The notes below the pieces were generated by a model. The model ran no database searches. It was not told the DNA's origin and was given only the letters and a program-made list of their open reading frames with translations. Position numbers and translations under genes: made by a program. From JAHRVQ01 sp029941905 (GTDB lineage: Bacteria; Pseudomonadota; Gammaproteobacteria; Pseudomonadales; Azotimanducaceae), in assembly GCA_029941905.1 (NCBI GenBank), contig JAPYTQ010000014.1, forward strand, positions 46,039 to 110,038: a stretch of 64,000 nucleotides of DNA, written 5' to 3'. Every line of letters starts with the position of its first letter. Positions within the stretch are counted from its first letter, which is position 1. Below are positions 27,855 through 39,700 of the stretch, in pieces.

Positions 27855-27910
27855 GGAACCTCTGATTAAGTAGATATGTTCGTCAGGGCGAGAAAGGGAT
27901 GGTTCCCTAG
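27851..27910 (+). mobile_element. 60-bp CTAG-bounded miniature repeat (copy A)
   Basis: The element begins CTAGGGAACC and ends GGTTCCCTAG, perfect 10-bp terminal inverted repeats. It lies between two convergent genes and supplies the TAG stop of the YgjP-like gene. The first 39 bases match 37 of 39 at 62379-62341 (minus strand). If the outer CTAG is read as target duplication, the element is 52 bases with 7-bp inverted ends GGGAACC. That pattern would fit a MITE mobilised by an IS5-group transposase, which duplicates YTAR sites (inference). Confidence 0.65.
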
Positions 27911-27918
27911 CCTGCTAG

Positions 27919-28569
27919 CTAGAGCAGCTTTTCAAGATAGGGCCAGACATCCTCGAGTAACATCGCTTGTGCTTCCGCGCGGGGATGAATCCCGTCACCC
28001 TGGATCAAACTTTCCGGTGTCGCCACACCCTGGAGGAAGAATGGGAGAAACTGAATATCGAATTCCGCCGCAACCTGTCTAAATACTGACTCAAAGGCCT
28101 CTGTGTATCGTCGACCGTAATTGGGTGGCAGAACCATGCCTATCAGCAGAACTTTCGCGCCGGAGGTTAGCGCCATTGCCGTCATCGCCCTTAGGTTGCT
28201 GTCGATCTTATCAATGGGGTAACCCCTGAGCCCGTCATTACCGCCAAGTTCCAGCACCAGAATGTCGGGTTGGTGAATCTCCAGCGTTTTAGGTAGTCTT
28301 ACCAATCCGCCGCCGGTGGTTTCGCCACTAACGCTGGCATTGATGACCAGGTAGGATGGCATGGAAGGCTGTGTACCCGTCTTCAATTGTTCGGAAAGCA
28401 GATGTACCCAGCCTTGTTCCGGGTCCATACCGTAGGCAGCGCTAACGCTGTCACCGAATACAAGTATAGTTGGCTCTTTGCCAATTGCAGTTAAAACAGG
28501 ATTAACTGCGAGCAGAAAGAGCAGTGTGTAAAGGAAATTTAAGGGCGTGAATTTGGAAACTATGATCAA
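27919..28569 (-). CDS. tesA: TesA-type SGNH/GDSL lipase-thioesterase
   Basis: About 216 residues from a TTG at 28569, which gives an N-terminal signal sequence (SKFTPLNFLYTLLFLLAV). The SGNH blocks are clear: ILVFGDSVSAAYGM (nucleophile Ser), the Gly of NASVSGETTGGG, LGGNDGLRG, and DGIHPRAEA with the catalytic Asp and His. TesA is a periplasmic thioesterase, lysophospholipase and arylesterase. As in E. coli it is divergent from ybbA. Here the start regions overlap by a few bases, and no alternative start further downstream preserves the signal peptide. Start position is the weak point. Confidence 0.9.
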   Translation of the reverse strand: MIIVSKFTPLNFLYTLLFLLAVNPVLTAIGKEPTILVFGDSVSAAYGMDPEQGWVHLLSEQLKTGTQPSMPSYLVINASVSGETTGGGLVRLPKTLEIHQPDILVLELGGNDGLRGYPIDKIDSNLRAMTAMALTSGAKVLLIGMVLPPNYGRRYTEAFESVFRQVAAEFDIQFLPFFLQGVATPESLIQGDGIHPRAEAQAMLLEDVWPYLEKLL

Positions 28570-29257
28570 AACTGTAGACCTCGGTAAAACTGTAGATACT
28601 TCGGAAGGGCAGTTAACTATATTGAGAGGGATTGATCTCGAAATCAAGAAATCTGAAACCGTGGCGATCGTGGGTGCCTCAGGATCTGGTAAAACAACCC
28701 TGCTCAGCCTGATCGCGGGACTTGATGTCCCGAGCAGCGGTGAAATTTATCTGGCTGACAGGGAACTCACTGCAATGGACGAAGAGCAGCGAGCAAAGGT
28801 TCGAGGCGAGATGGTTGGTTTTGTGTTTCAAACCTTCCAGTTGTTAGCCAGCTTGACTGCCATTGAAAATGTTATGTTGCCAGCAGAGCTCAAGAATGAT
28901 CCTGATGCTGAAAAGAAGGCGATGGAATTACTCCGGCGGGTTGGCCTTGAACATCGCACCAAACACTATCCAAGACAATTGTCCGGCGGAGAGCAGCAAC
29001 GAGTTGCCATCGCCAGAGCGTTTGCTTCATCGGCGGATATACTGTTTGCGGATGAACCCACTGGTAATCTCGATACCAAAACCGGCGCTCGTATTATCGA
29101 TCTGTTGTTTGACCTGAATAGAGAATTCGGTACGACCCTTGTACTTGTCACCCATGATGAAAGAATAGCAGCACGATGCGACCGATCTATTCAGATTTCG
29201 TCCGGGATGATTGAACCCGAAAATTCCCTGGAGCCTTCATCCAGTGTGGCCGGTTAA
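28562..29257 (+). CDS. ybbA: ABC transporter ATP-binding protein YbbA
   Basis: 231 residues from the ATG at 28562; an in-frame GTG at 28547 is possible. Walker A GASGSGKTTLL, signature LSGGEQQRVAIARA and Walker B ILFADEPTGNLD are intact. It belongs to the LolD/MacB/FtsE branch that works with FtsX-like permeases. Together with the permease that begins at the next base after its stop, and with divergent tesA, it reproduces the E. coli ybbA-ybbP-tesA group. Its substrate is not known; a lipid or lipoprotein-related role is suspected. Confidence 0.93.
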   Translation: MIKTVDLGKTVDTSEGQLTILRGIDLEIKKSETVAIVGASGSGKTTLLSLIAGLDVPSSGEIYLADRELTAMDEEQRAKVRGEMVGFVFQTFQLLASLTAIENVMLPAELKNDPDAEKKAMELLRRVGLEHRTKHYPRQLSGGEQQRVAIARAFASSADILFADEPTGNLDTKTGARIIDLLFDLNREFGTTLVLVTHDERIAARCDRSIQISSGMIEPENSLEPSSSVAG

Positions 29258-31768
29258 ATGAATTTCCCGTTGGCAATAAAACTCCTGTGGCGAGACTGGC
29301 GTTCCGGCGAACTGACCCTGTTGCTGGCATCGTTGGTCATTGCAGTCAGTACGGTGACGACAATCACACTTTTTGTAGATCGTTTGCAGCAGGCGTTGTA
29401 TCAAGAATCAGCAACGTTCTTGGCTGCAGACCGGGTGATTGCCAGCAATGACCCGATCGACAGCGCCATACTCCAAAAAGCTAGCCAGTTACACCTTGAT
29501 CAGGCAGAAACCCTGAATTTTCTTTCGATGGTATTTTCTGCCGATCGTGCCCAGTTTGCATCTGTAAAAGCAGTCACAGCGGACTATCCGTTGCGGGGTG
29601 AGCTGATCATTTCTGAGGAAGCGTTCAAGTTCGGTGAAATTGTCCGTCATGGTCCGAGGCAGGGTGAGGTATGGCTGGAAAGTCGCCTCCTGCCTTCCCT
29701 GGACATCAAAGCGGGTGATGTGATCGACATTGGGGTAGCGACCTTTGTTGTCAGCAAAGCCCTGATAAAAGAGCCTGACAAGGGGGGAGGCTTCAGCAAC
29801 ACCGGACCCAGGGTGCTGATGAACATGGCCGATGTGCCTTTGACTGAAGTTGTGCAGCCGGGCAGTCGACTCTCCTATCGCTATTTGTTTGCCGGGGAGA
29901 CCAATGCGCTGAACGAATTTGAAGCCTGGGCTAAACCAAAACTGCTGGAAGGCAGCCGGATCTTTGGTGTCAAGGAAGGTGCCACGGGTATAGGCAATGC
30001 ACTGGATCGGGCGGAGCGGTTTCTTCTCCTGGGCGGATTACTGGGTGTGATACTCGCTGGTGTTGCCATCGCTTTGTCGGCGCAGCGCTACGCGTTAAGA
30101 CATTATGATCATGTCGCAATACTGAAAACCCTGGGTGCAACGCCAAATGGCATTGACAGCTTGTTTCTTGTGATTTTCATCGTCATGGGAATTTTTGCGA
30201 CCTTTGCCGGTAGCGCGATTGGTTATGTTACTCAAATGGGCATCGTGAGCCTGCTGCAACCGTTTATTCCCATTGAACTGCCCGCACCGGGCACCCGACC
30301 CATATGGCTGGGGCTGGTTACCGGGTTTGTTTGTCTGTTGTCCTTTGCCTTGCCACCGTTGCTAAAACTGAGATCGACAGAACCTGTTCGGGTCATCAGG
30401 CGTGACCTTGAAGACGCCAATGTGTCGAGTAGATTATCTTATGGTTTGGGTATCCTGGGCACTGTTGGGCTGATGCGTTGGTATAGCGGTGACTGGACCT
30501 TGACGTTGTTGCTCTTCTCCGGTGGTGTCGTCGCCGTGTTGGTATTGTCAGTGATTGCATATGGCCTGTTGAAATCCGGGCGCGTGTTGGGTATGCAGGC
30601 GGGTAGCATCTGGAGACTGGCCCTTGCTGGATTGCAGCGTCGCGGCCAGGAAAACACCATGCAGATACTGGTGTTTGGACTTGCCATCATGTTGCTGCTG
30701 ATCCTGTTTCTGGTACGAACTGCGCTAATTGACGAATGGCAATCGCAAATACCCGTCGATGCCCCGAACCATTTCGCAATGAATATATCTCCCGAGGATG
30801 TCGAACCGATTCGTAATCTGTTGAACGACAATGGCGTCGAGTCTCAGCCGATCTATCCGATGATTTTAGGACGGATTACCAGGGTGAACGACGAATTGGC
30901 GAAGGCGCGAGACAAGCGCACCAGTGAGTCAAGGGCTAATGATGGTAATCGTGGGCCGAGGTCAGGCTCGACCCGGAACCTTACCTATGCAGCGACATTG
31001 CCAGATGATAATCGGGTGGTTGCCGGTACCTGGTGGCCTGAAGATTACCAGGGCAAGGCGCTGGTCTCGCTTGAGAAAGACCTGGCGGAAAGCAATGCTT
31101 TGAAAGTTGGTGACGAACTGGTTTTTACCATCCAGGGCCGGGAACTTGAAACCACTGTAAGTAGTATTCGCTCGGTCAGTTGGGACAACATGCAGCCTAA
31201 TTTTTACATCATCCTGTCCCCGGGCGCGCTGAAGGATTTCCCTTCGACTTTTATGACCAGTTTTTTTCTCGAACGGGAAAATAAGGTGTTTCTCAACACA
31301 TTACTTCGAAACTACCCGACGATGACAGTTATCGAAGTGGATGCAATTATCGAACAAATCAAAACCATCATTTCACAGGTTACCCTGGCCATCGAATTGG
31401 TGCTTGGTCTCATCATGATTTCAGGTGCCCTGGTGTTACTCGCCAGCATCCAGGCGAGCATGGATGAACGATTCAAACAGCATGCCATATTGAGAACTCT
31501 CGGTGCCGGGCGGCGCCTGGTCATGGGCAGCCTGATTGTTGAGTTTTGTGTACTGGGACTGTTTGCGGGTATTCTTGCCTCAATCGGCGCCGAAATTACG
31601 GTGTACGCACTGGAAGTTGAGGTCTTCGAACTGGACTACACCGCGAATCCTGTTCTGTGGTTGCTCGGCCCTGTTGTCGGCACGGTGTTAATCGGTATTA
31701 TCGGTACCGCCGCTACCTACAAGGTTGTCAAAACACCACCCACTATTGTGCTGCGAGAGGTGGCCTAG
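29258..31768 (+). CDS. ybbP: FtsX-like ABC transporter permease YbbP
   Basis: 836 residues, matching the long YbbP-type permeases. An N-terminal helix (about 20-40) is followed by a periplasmic domain. Two FtsX cores follow, near residues 250-370 (ERFLLLGGLLGVILAGVAIAL) and 710-830 (AIELVLGLIMISGALVLLAS), with another helix pair near 410-490. The start codon directly follows the ybbA stop. It is the membrane partner of YbbA. A stretch rich in Arg/Ser/Asn near residue 560 (ESRANDGNRGPRSGSTRN) looks like a flexible insert. Confidence 0.92.
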   Translation: MNFPLAIKLLWRDWRSGELTLLLASLVIAVSTVTTITLFVDRLQQALYQESATFLAADRVIASNDPIDSAILQKASQLHLDQAETLNFLSMVFSADRAQFASVKAVTADYPLRGELIISEEAFKFGEIVRHGPRQGEVWLESRLLPSLDIKAGDVIDIGVATFVVSKALIKEPDKGGGFSNTGPRVLMNMADVPLTEVVQPGSRLSYRYLFAGETNALNEFEAWAKPKLLEGSRIFGVKEGATGIGNALDRAERFLLLGGLLGVILAGVAIALSAQRYALRHYDHVAILKTLGATPNGIDSLFLVIFIVMGIFATFAGSAIGYVTQMGIVSLLQPFIPIELPAPGTRPIWLGLVTGFVCLLSFALPPLLKLRSTEPVRVIRRDLEDANVSSRLSYGLGILGTVGLMRWYSGDWTLTLLLFSGGVVAVLVLSVIAYGLLKSGRVLGMQAGSIWRLALAGLQRRGQENTMQILVFGLAIMLLLILFLVRTALIDEWQSQIPVDAPNHFAMNISPEDVEPIRNLLNDNGVESQPIYPMILGRITRVNDELAKARDKRTSESRANDGNRGPRSGSTRNLTYAATLPDDNRVVAGTWWPEDYQGKALVSLEKDLAESNALKVGDELVFTIQGRELETTVSSIRSVSWDNMQPNFYIILSPGALKDFPSTFMTSFFLERENKVFLNTLLRNYPTMTVIEVDAIIEQIKTIISQVTLAIELVLGLIMISGALVLLASIQASMDERFKQHAILRTLGAGRRLVMGSLIVEFCVLGLFAGILASIGAEITVYALEVEVFELDYTANPVLWLLGPVVGTVLIGIIGTAATYKVVKTPPTIVLREVA

Positions 31769-31792
31769 TACGGATTACCAGTCCCATCTTCA

Positions 31793-32833
31793 TTATTGTA
31801 AAATCCACAACTGGCTAAACCAATAGAATCGATTGCTTCCCGCAACGGGCATGGTGCAGTTGTATCTCGAGAGCCCTTCAGATAGCGCAGTCTTGCTTGT
31901 GGCAACAAATGTCGTCGGGGACTGTTGTTGCAGGTGGGTTATTCCGCCGGGGCCATAACAAGCCAGCGCATGGAAACTATAATCGTCGTGTAGGAAGTTC
32001 AGAACCAGCGCCGGTGGTAAGTTCTTTTCAGTCAAAACAGGGTCGATCACAGATGCTGACAGCGGCATGGGTAGTGTCATCGACTTGATTTTAAATGTCT
32101 CGAAATCGCTGTAATTACCGGACAGTGGAAACCTGGGTAACGTGAGAAGACTGGATGTATATCCCGCGGCTCCACTTTGTTGCCCGAATCCGATATATCC
32201 TAGCGACTCAACCAGTTCGAGGACCTGCAGGTCGTACTCGCCATATGGAAAGGCGAACAGTTTCGGTATATCACCAAGATTGGCCTGGAGCAGCTCCTGC
32301 GCCTTGTTAATCTCCCATCGAATTCTCGCTAGCCATTGGTCTTCAGATTCGACTTCGGCTCTTCGAAGCATGTGGGGATGACTGTGGGAATGGTTCGCGA
32401 TAGTAACTCCCAGGGCTTTCATTTCCCGCAACTGGTCCCAGCTAAGGTAAGACCGATTGCCGACCAGCTCGGTTGTTACGAAGAGGGTGGACGGAAAATT
32501 GTGTTGCCTGAGCAAAGGCCACGCGTTGTCATAGACGTTTGCGTAAGCATCATCAAAGGTAATACTGATGACCTTGTCGGGAATTTCTGTCTTGTCCCTT
32601 AACGCATAGGCAAATTGCTGTAGTGACCAGACCTGGAAGTTGTTGTCTGCCAGATAATCCAGGTGTTGTTGAAAATGTTCAGTAGAGATACTGGTGACTA
32701 CCGGGGTAGTACTGTCCACATGATGATATTGCAGGATGACACCGCCCGGTTCCTGAGCCACAACCGGCTGGTGGAATAAAAGCAGCCATGGGCATAGAAA
32801 AGATAACAAAGCAGAATGATGGTATTTCCACAT
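31793..32833 (-). CDS. Exported polysaccharide deacetylase
   Basis: 346 residues with a signal peptide (LLSFLCPWLLLFHQPVVAQ). The NodB domain shows VISITFDDAYANVYDNAWP (the metal-binding Asp pair), NHSHSHPHM (metal His residues) and FAFPYGEYD. Such enzymes remove N- or O-acetyl groups from cell-wall or extracellular polysaccharide. The C-terminal 100 residues beyond the NodB domain are not assigned. The gene converges with ybbP and is divergent from ttcA. Confidence 0.88.
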   Translation of the reverse strand: MWKYHHSALLSFLCPWLLLFHQPVVAQEPGGVILQYHHVDSTTPVVTSISTEHFQQHLDYLADNNFQVWSLQQFAYALRDKTEIPDKVISITFDDAYANVYDNAWPLLRQHNFPSTLFVTTELVGNRSYLSWDQLREMKALGVTIANHSHSHPHMLRRAEVESEDQWLARIRWEINKAQELLQANLGDIPKLFAFPYGEYDLQVLELVESLGYIGFGQQSGAAGYTSSLLTLPRFPLSGNYSDFETFKIKSMTLPMPLSASVIDPVLTEKNLPPALVLNFLHDDYSFHALACYGPGGITHLQQQSPTTFVATSKTALSEGLSRYNCTMPVAGSNRFYWFSQLWILQ

Positions 32834-32932
32834 ATTCGGGTATGTACCGGACCTTTCGAAATTGTTCGACGATTATGCAACAGCGAGTGTAGAATTGCGG
32901 CTCTTTTATTGTAGCTAGTGTTGTTAAAATAT

Positions 32933-33766
32933 ATGGACAAGAACCAGCTGTCTGACGAGTGGAAAGCAGAATATCAGAAGAAGAAGCTCTGCAAGCGCCT
33001 CAGGCGCGAGACCGGTAAGGCAATTCACGATTTTTCAATGATCGAGGAGGGTGACAAGGTCATGGTCTGTATATCCGGTGGTAAGGATAGCCTGACTATG
33101 CTGGATATCTTGTTACACTTGCAAGCACACGCACCGATAACCTTCGACCTCGTTGCGGTTAATCTTGACCAGAAACAACCAGGTTTCCCTGAAGACACGT
33201 TGCCCGAATATTTCGAATCGCTGGGAGTTGAGTACGATATTGTTGAGGAAGATACCTATTCACTGGTGAAAGAGATGGTCCCGGAGGGCAAGACTTACTG
33301 TGGTTGGTGTTCTCGATTCAGGCGCGGAATTTTGTACCGCTATGCCAAACAGCACAGATTCACGAAAATAGCACTGGGGCATCATCGTGACGACATTATT
33401 GAAACCTTGTTTCTGAATATGTTCCACGGTGGAAAATTGAAAACCATGCCGCCAAAACTGATATCGGATGACGGTGAAAATGTCGTGATTCGACCTTTGG
33501 CCTACTGTAAGGAAGCAGATATTGAGCAATATTCCATCTTGACGCAGATGCCTGTTATTCCCTGCAATCTCTGTGGTTCCCAGGAGAATTTGCAGCGCCC
33601 GATGATAAAAGCAATGCTCCAATCCTGGGACTCACAATTTCCCGGGCGGTTGGAAACGATTTTTCGAGCGATGACTGATGTGGTGCCTTCGCATCTGTTG
33701 GATACAGACTTGTTTGATTTTGGTCCCGGCAAGGCGACAAAAAGATTCGCTGTCACTAACTTATAG
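32933..33766 (+). CDS. ttcA: tRNA 2-thiocytidine(32) synthetase TtcA
   Basis: 277 residues from the ATG at 32933. PP-loop SGGKDSLTML near residue 47, CGWCSRFRRGILY near residue 122 and CNLCGSQ near residue 210 are the ATP-pyrophosphatase loop and the two CxxC motifs that hold the [4Fe-4S] cluster of TtcA. It installs sulfur on C32 of certain tRNAs. Its last 6 bases overlap the convergent hybrid kinase gene tail to tail. Confidence 0.95.
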   Translation: MDKNQLSDEWKAEYQKKKLCKRLRRETGKAIHDFSMIEEGDKVMVCISGGKDSLTMLDILLHLQAHAPITFDLVAVNLDQKQPGFPEDTLPEYFESLGVEYDIVEEDTYSLVKEMVPEGKTYCGWCSRFRRGILYRYAKQHRFTKIALGHHRDDIIETLFLNMFHGGKLKTMPPKLISDDGENVVIRPLAYCKEADIEQYSILTQMPVIPCNLCGSQENLQRPMIKAMLQSWDSQFPGRLETIFRAMTDVVPSHLLDTDLFDFGPGKATKRFAVTNL

Positions 33767-36700
33767 AAGACGACCGGTTGAAGCCTTCTCTTCGGGTACA
33801 GCTTCTGGGACTGCTTCTGACTGAAGCTGTTCGATAGCCCTGAGGAAATTTTCCAGTTCTCTGCTGAAACTCTCTGTGTCGACTTGTATAGGCACCTCGC
33901 CACGTTTTAACATCCGCTCAAGTACCCGCGCAACCTTCATTAGATCGTTCGCGCCAAAGATGCCGACGACGCCAGCAATGTTATGCATGAGTCGTTCAGC
34001 CTTCTCAAGCTTTTCTTCTTCCAGCAGGGCGAATAGTTGTTTATCCACGTCAGCGTAAATTCGAACAAATTCGTCGACCAGGCGGAGCAAGAAAGCTTCA
34101 TCGTTATCATGCTGTTCAAGTGCACTGCCAAAATCCACACCCAGTATGTTCCGCTGCGCCGGTTGGGCGGTCTTTTTAAGTTTGGGCGGGGGAGACTGGG
34201 GTAGAACCTGACCCAACAGGTCGAATAGGTTGTCGAAATCAACGGGCTTGCTGATGTAATGATCAAAGCCCATTTGCAGGGCCTTATCGACCTCGCGTTG
34301 TAGTACTCCAGCCGAAAGGGCAATGACTGGCAAGTGCTGGATTGCTGGATTTGCGCGGATAAGCCTCATCGCTTTGAAGCCATCCATTACTGGCATTCTC
34401 AGGTCCATCAGGACAGCACCAAACTCCTTCTGCGCCAGCAGGTCTATTGCTTCCTGACCGTTGTTTGCGACGACAATCTCGTACCCGGCAGAAGTCAGCA
34501 CTTCCCGGGCGAGTTCCTGGTTGATGAAATTGTCTTCTACCAGTAACAATCGTTGGCCGGAGCGGCCAGGAACCTGGACCTTCTTATCCGTTTTGGTCCG
34601 TAGTGATTTTTGGGTTTGAAGTTCGTCGGATACCGCTACGATGACAGAAAAATGGAAACGACTCCCTTTTCCTTTTTCACTGCTGGCATGGATATGCCCC
34701 TGCATCATTTCAACCAGGCTACGACAGATGGCGAGCCCAAGACCGGTACCTCCGTCACTGGCCACAGCTTCGCTCTGGGTAAACGACTCAAAGATCATTT
34801 CGAGATTGGATTCATCAATGCCAATACCGGTATCTGACACAGTAAAGTTGAAACACACGTCTCCCGTGTTAAGTTTCGACTCTTCAAGGGCAACGACGAT
34901 CTGCCCCTGGTAGGTAAATTTTAATGCATTGCCCACCAGGTTGATGATGATTTGTCCAATTCTCACAGGATCACCGAGAAACACCGTACCATCGCTGGTC
35001 TCGGGAATAATTAACTCGATGCCCTTTTCTCTTGCTTCGAGACTGAACAGGTTGTTGACATCACTAAATACGTCCTGCAACTGGAAGGGTACCCGTTGCA
35101 GTTCCAGCTTTCCGGACTCGACCTTTGAGATGTCAAGAATGTCGTTGACCACGCGCAATAAATGACTTGAAGAATTCTTGATAGTCTTGAGATAGGTGCT
35201 TTGTTTTTCACTAAGCGGCGTTAGTAGTGCCAATTCTGTATAACCAATGATGGCATTCATTGGCGTTCGAATTTCATGGCTCATATTGGCGAGGAACTGA
35301 CTTTTTGTCTCGGTTGCGGATTCCGCCAGTCGTTTCGCCTGTTCAGCCTGCTCCCGTAGTTTTCTCTCGGTAATGTCAATAATTGACGCCTCAATGTGCT
35401 GCGGGGAGCTGTCTTCATCGGTGATCAACTGGGCGGATAGTGCTACCCAGAGTTTTGTTCGGTCAGTTCGATAAATTTGTGCTTCAAAACCTACCACGCG
35501 CTGATCGTCAAATAAGGTTTTCAGAAATTGGCGGCCCGCATCTTCGTCGACGAAGATTTCCCGGGGTTCCAACCGGAAAAGCGCTTGTCCGTCTACTGGT
35601 TGTTTCAAACCGATCAACTGAGTCGCCGCAGGATTGGTAGTGACAAGCTCACCATTCATGTTGATCTCGACAATACCTTCGATTGCATTTTGGTAAAGGG
35701 ACAGGTACTTGTTTCTGGAATCATTGAGTTGTTGATAAAGTTTTGCGTTTTCTATGGCGATTGCTGATTGCGAGGCCAGAAGTCGCAAAATGGTGACCCG
35801 ATCCTGGGTGAAAGCATGGGTACTTTGCATATTTTCAAGATATAGTATGCCTGTCAGGTGTGACTTACTCAGAATGGGTACGCAAAGGATAGACTTGGGT
35901 TGAGTTGCGATCAGATATTCGTCCTGGGTGAAGATATCTTCGTTCAAGGCATCATTGAGTACCAGATCCTCCTGGGTTCGGGCCACATACTGGATGATTG
36001 AAATGGGCAGATCCTTGGCATCACTGATGGGCACACTTTGCAATTTGTGGTTAGTGGTTGCACCTGTAAAGCGGCTGGTTATTTCGACGTAATGTTCATC
36101 TGCTCTGCTAAGTATCAAACTGGCATTGTGTGCTCCGGCGTTTTCCAGGGCTAGCTGCATCAGTTTCTCAAGTAGATTGCTAAGGATAATTTCCCCTGAC
36201 AATACTTGAGATGCCTTGAGTATGGACCCAAGGTCCAAAAAGTTCCCATAACGGACGTAATCTTCCCCCTGGTTCGTGGTGTTCTGCCGCGGGTGACTGG
36301 TGGAGGTATCAATGTACTGATCTTCAGCCAGTTCAATAAATTCAAGTTCAAGAGACTTGACCTTGGTGAGTGCTCCCCATCGGATATAACTCCCCCGCGC
36401 CTGACGTAAATAAAAAAAGCCGAGTTCACGTCGTTCAGATTCATTGTAAAAACGTCCGGTCAGTTCACAAGCCAACCCATGTTCCTTCAAGTATCCGTTC
36501 TGGCGAGCGTATTGAATGGCGAGCTCATAATTTTCAATAGCCAATGATGAGTGATTGGACACTCTGGCCAACTCTGCTTTTACAAGATGGTACGCATGGA
36601 GGATATTCTCCGGAGCATGATCTGCCCAGATCCGTAGTCGCCGCTGATTAAGTTTCACCCGCAGCTTCAGGGCCAATAGTTTAAGCGGGCTTGCCGTTTC

Positions 36701-39700
36701 AAAACTGGCTATGCATGCCAGGCTTTCGTACAGGACAAAAAACGGGATCGCAGGAGATGAAACGACTGAATATACCCGCGTACGTGCTTCTTCAGCGAAA
36801 GAAAGGGCGCCTTCCGTATGCCTGAACAGTACAGCGAGAAATAGCTTGAGAATGTAGAGATTGGCAATGTTGGTTTCATCTCCGCTGCTGTAGTGGAACT
36901 CGACCAGGTCGTTTTCGTTGTAGATATCACCTTCGAGTAACCAGGGTGCTGCATTGGGTGTTAACAGATTCCTGATAGCTTGCTGGTAGATGGAACCCAT
37001 GCTGAGCATTGGAGTCTGGTTAAGCTCGTGAGCTTTCTGGTTGTAGTTGGTCAAGCTGGCATCGAGAGCATTTAGATCATGCCCCAACAAAAATTCAATG
37101 GCGGATTGGGTCATAGCCGCTACCAGGGCAAACTCAATGTCACCGGAGTCCATTCCAAGGCGATGTGCCTCGGCGAGTGGCTCAAGGGACTTCTTAATAT
37201 GATGTTTCCACGTCAGTATAAAATTGTTGACCAGGGTCAGGGTTCTGCAGTGTAGATCATGGTTCGAATCATTGAGGTTATCACTGGCCAACATGCCAAA
37301 TCGGTAACCCGAGTCTATACTGCCGAATGTCGTGATCAGTAAAGCGCCAAACATCGGGTATGCAAATGACGACTCTGGTGCCATTCCATGTTTTAAGGAG
37401 AGTTCCGTCATTTTCAAAACGAATATAGAAGTGAGGTCACTCCCGGTAAGATACCCCGCCTCGCAGAGTATCATCAGGGTACGCATTACCGCGCGCAAAA
37501 CCGGATCATGCATCGTAACGGTGTTGTGGTCTTTACCACGATTCATTCGAACTGTCAGATAGAGAAGTTTCAGCATCAAACCAAAGCGATGGGTGGAATT
37601 AACGTCCCGGGTAAGGGGAACGCCTAACAGGGAAAGCACTTCATGCCCGAGCCCAATAGCTTCCTCCAGGTTGTTGTAGGCAACCAGTGCTCGTAACCGG
37701 ATCTCGAAGGCACGGCTTTGGTCGAGGGGGTCTCTGGCATGTTGCAATGTAGATTCCAGAAGTAAATCCAGTTGCTCCTGATCTCCACAAAGATATGCTG
37801 TTTCTGCGGCTTCGAGATGCATTTCCAGACTGGTCTCATATTGATCCCAAACGTTTATTCCATGCAACGCGATGGCGGTTCGAAAATACCTAAATGACGC
37901 CTGATAAGCTGCTGCGCGTTTGGCTTTTTTACCGGCCGCCAGGTTCAATTCTGCCAGGCTTTTCTTGTCCTGCTCGTTGAGATCGGGACTTTCAAGGCTA
38001 TTGTTTAACTGGTTTACAATATCAAACACATTGTAGTGTTGATCGCCAGGCTGATGTTGAAGCAGCGTTCGTCCTATGTCCGTGTGAATCTGGCGACGCT
38101 CATCGTTGTTCAATAGAGAATAGGCTGCCTGCTGGATGCCTTCGTGGGAGAACTGGTAATAGGCGCTTTTATCCTGCTGCCCCGATGATGGGCTGTAGAG
38201 CAGATAGCCTTCACGAACCGCCTGCAACAGTCGTGTAGAAGTCTCGGAAAAAGACAAGCCCGATACGTTTTTTACGGTGTCCAGAGCAAATTCGTTGCCG
38301 ACGCAGGAGGCGATTTTCAACAGTTGGGCTGTAGGAGGTTCCAGGTGAATTATTTTTTCTGCCAGCACGCTGCTGACATTTTCAGTGGGAGGTTCCCTTG
38401 AAACCTGATCGATATCCCAATCCCAATCACGGTGTTGCCGATCAAAAAACACCAGTTCTTTGCGGTTGACGTCCATTAGAAATTCCCGAACCGCCAGGGG
38501 ATTGCCGTTGGTTTTTGAATGAATCACCTCAGCCAGCACCAGGGACTCCTCGACAGATCGAAACAGGGAGTCCGATAACATGGATGCGATGCTCGGAGCC
38601 GAAAGGTTATGAATATTGATAAACTTCATTTCCGGAATCTTCGCGCGGATACGGCTGAACATCACTAACGTCGGATCATCTTCCGCCAGCTCCTGATTGC
38701 GAAAAGCGCAGATCAACATGAAATGGGTCGGCCTATGTTGTATCAGGACGGCTTCAAATAACTCGAGTGATGCCTGATCGATCCATTGCAGATTGTCGAT
38801 AAACAGGACGAAAACTTTGCCATCGTGAGCCAGAGCACTGATAAAATCCACAACGCTCTTGGCGAGTCTGTTTTTCACTTCCAAGGGGGTCCGTGGCCGG
38901 TGTTCGTTGGCCGGAATGTCACCAACAATTCGCTTTAGGCCAGGCGCCATGGTGGTCAAAAGGCCAAGGTTGCCTATAAGGGCCTCCCTGAGGCGTTGTC
39001 GGATGGTGGGCAGATTTTCCTGGATTAACAATTGCCTGGACAGATCGTCAAAAGCTGCCGATAAACCACTGTAGGGAACTTCGGCGTTGATCACATTATG
39101 GCGGCCAGTGGCGAGATAGCCACGGCGAGAAGATACGTCCTTTTGAAGTTCACGAATCAGGGCTGATTTCCCGACGCCTGCGTCACCGGTACAAATAATA
39201 ACTTCAACTCCACCCTTACTCACATTTGTCAGGGCCCGGCGAAGTTCGAACTGGGCATCCTCACGCTCCAGTAGACGCTCGGAAATGTTCAATTGTTCCG
39301 GAATATCGTCTAGCGCCACCTCGAAATCAAGTAGCCGATCTATTTTGTCATTGTCGGCGCTGGAATCCTCGAGCGCACCAATGCAAAGAGATAAATCCTG
39401 TCTAATGGAATAGGTGCTCTGGTATCTGTCTTCTGGCATCTTCTCCAGAAGCTTCAGGACTACCCGGCAGAGTGCATCAGGCACATCCGGGTTAATTTCC
39501 TTCGGTGAAGTCGGTTGCCGCGCAAGATGATGGTAAACCAGTTGCAGAGAATCCCTGGTGGGAAAGGGGGGTTGCCCCGTGAGCAATTCATAGAATAGTG
39601 CACCAAGCGAATACAGGTCGGATCGATAGTCGACCGATCGATTCATTCGGCCTGTTTGTTCTGGCGAGATGTAGTCCAGCGTACCCTGCATGATTCTGTC

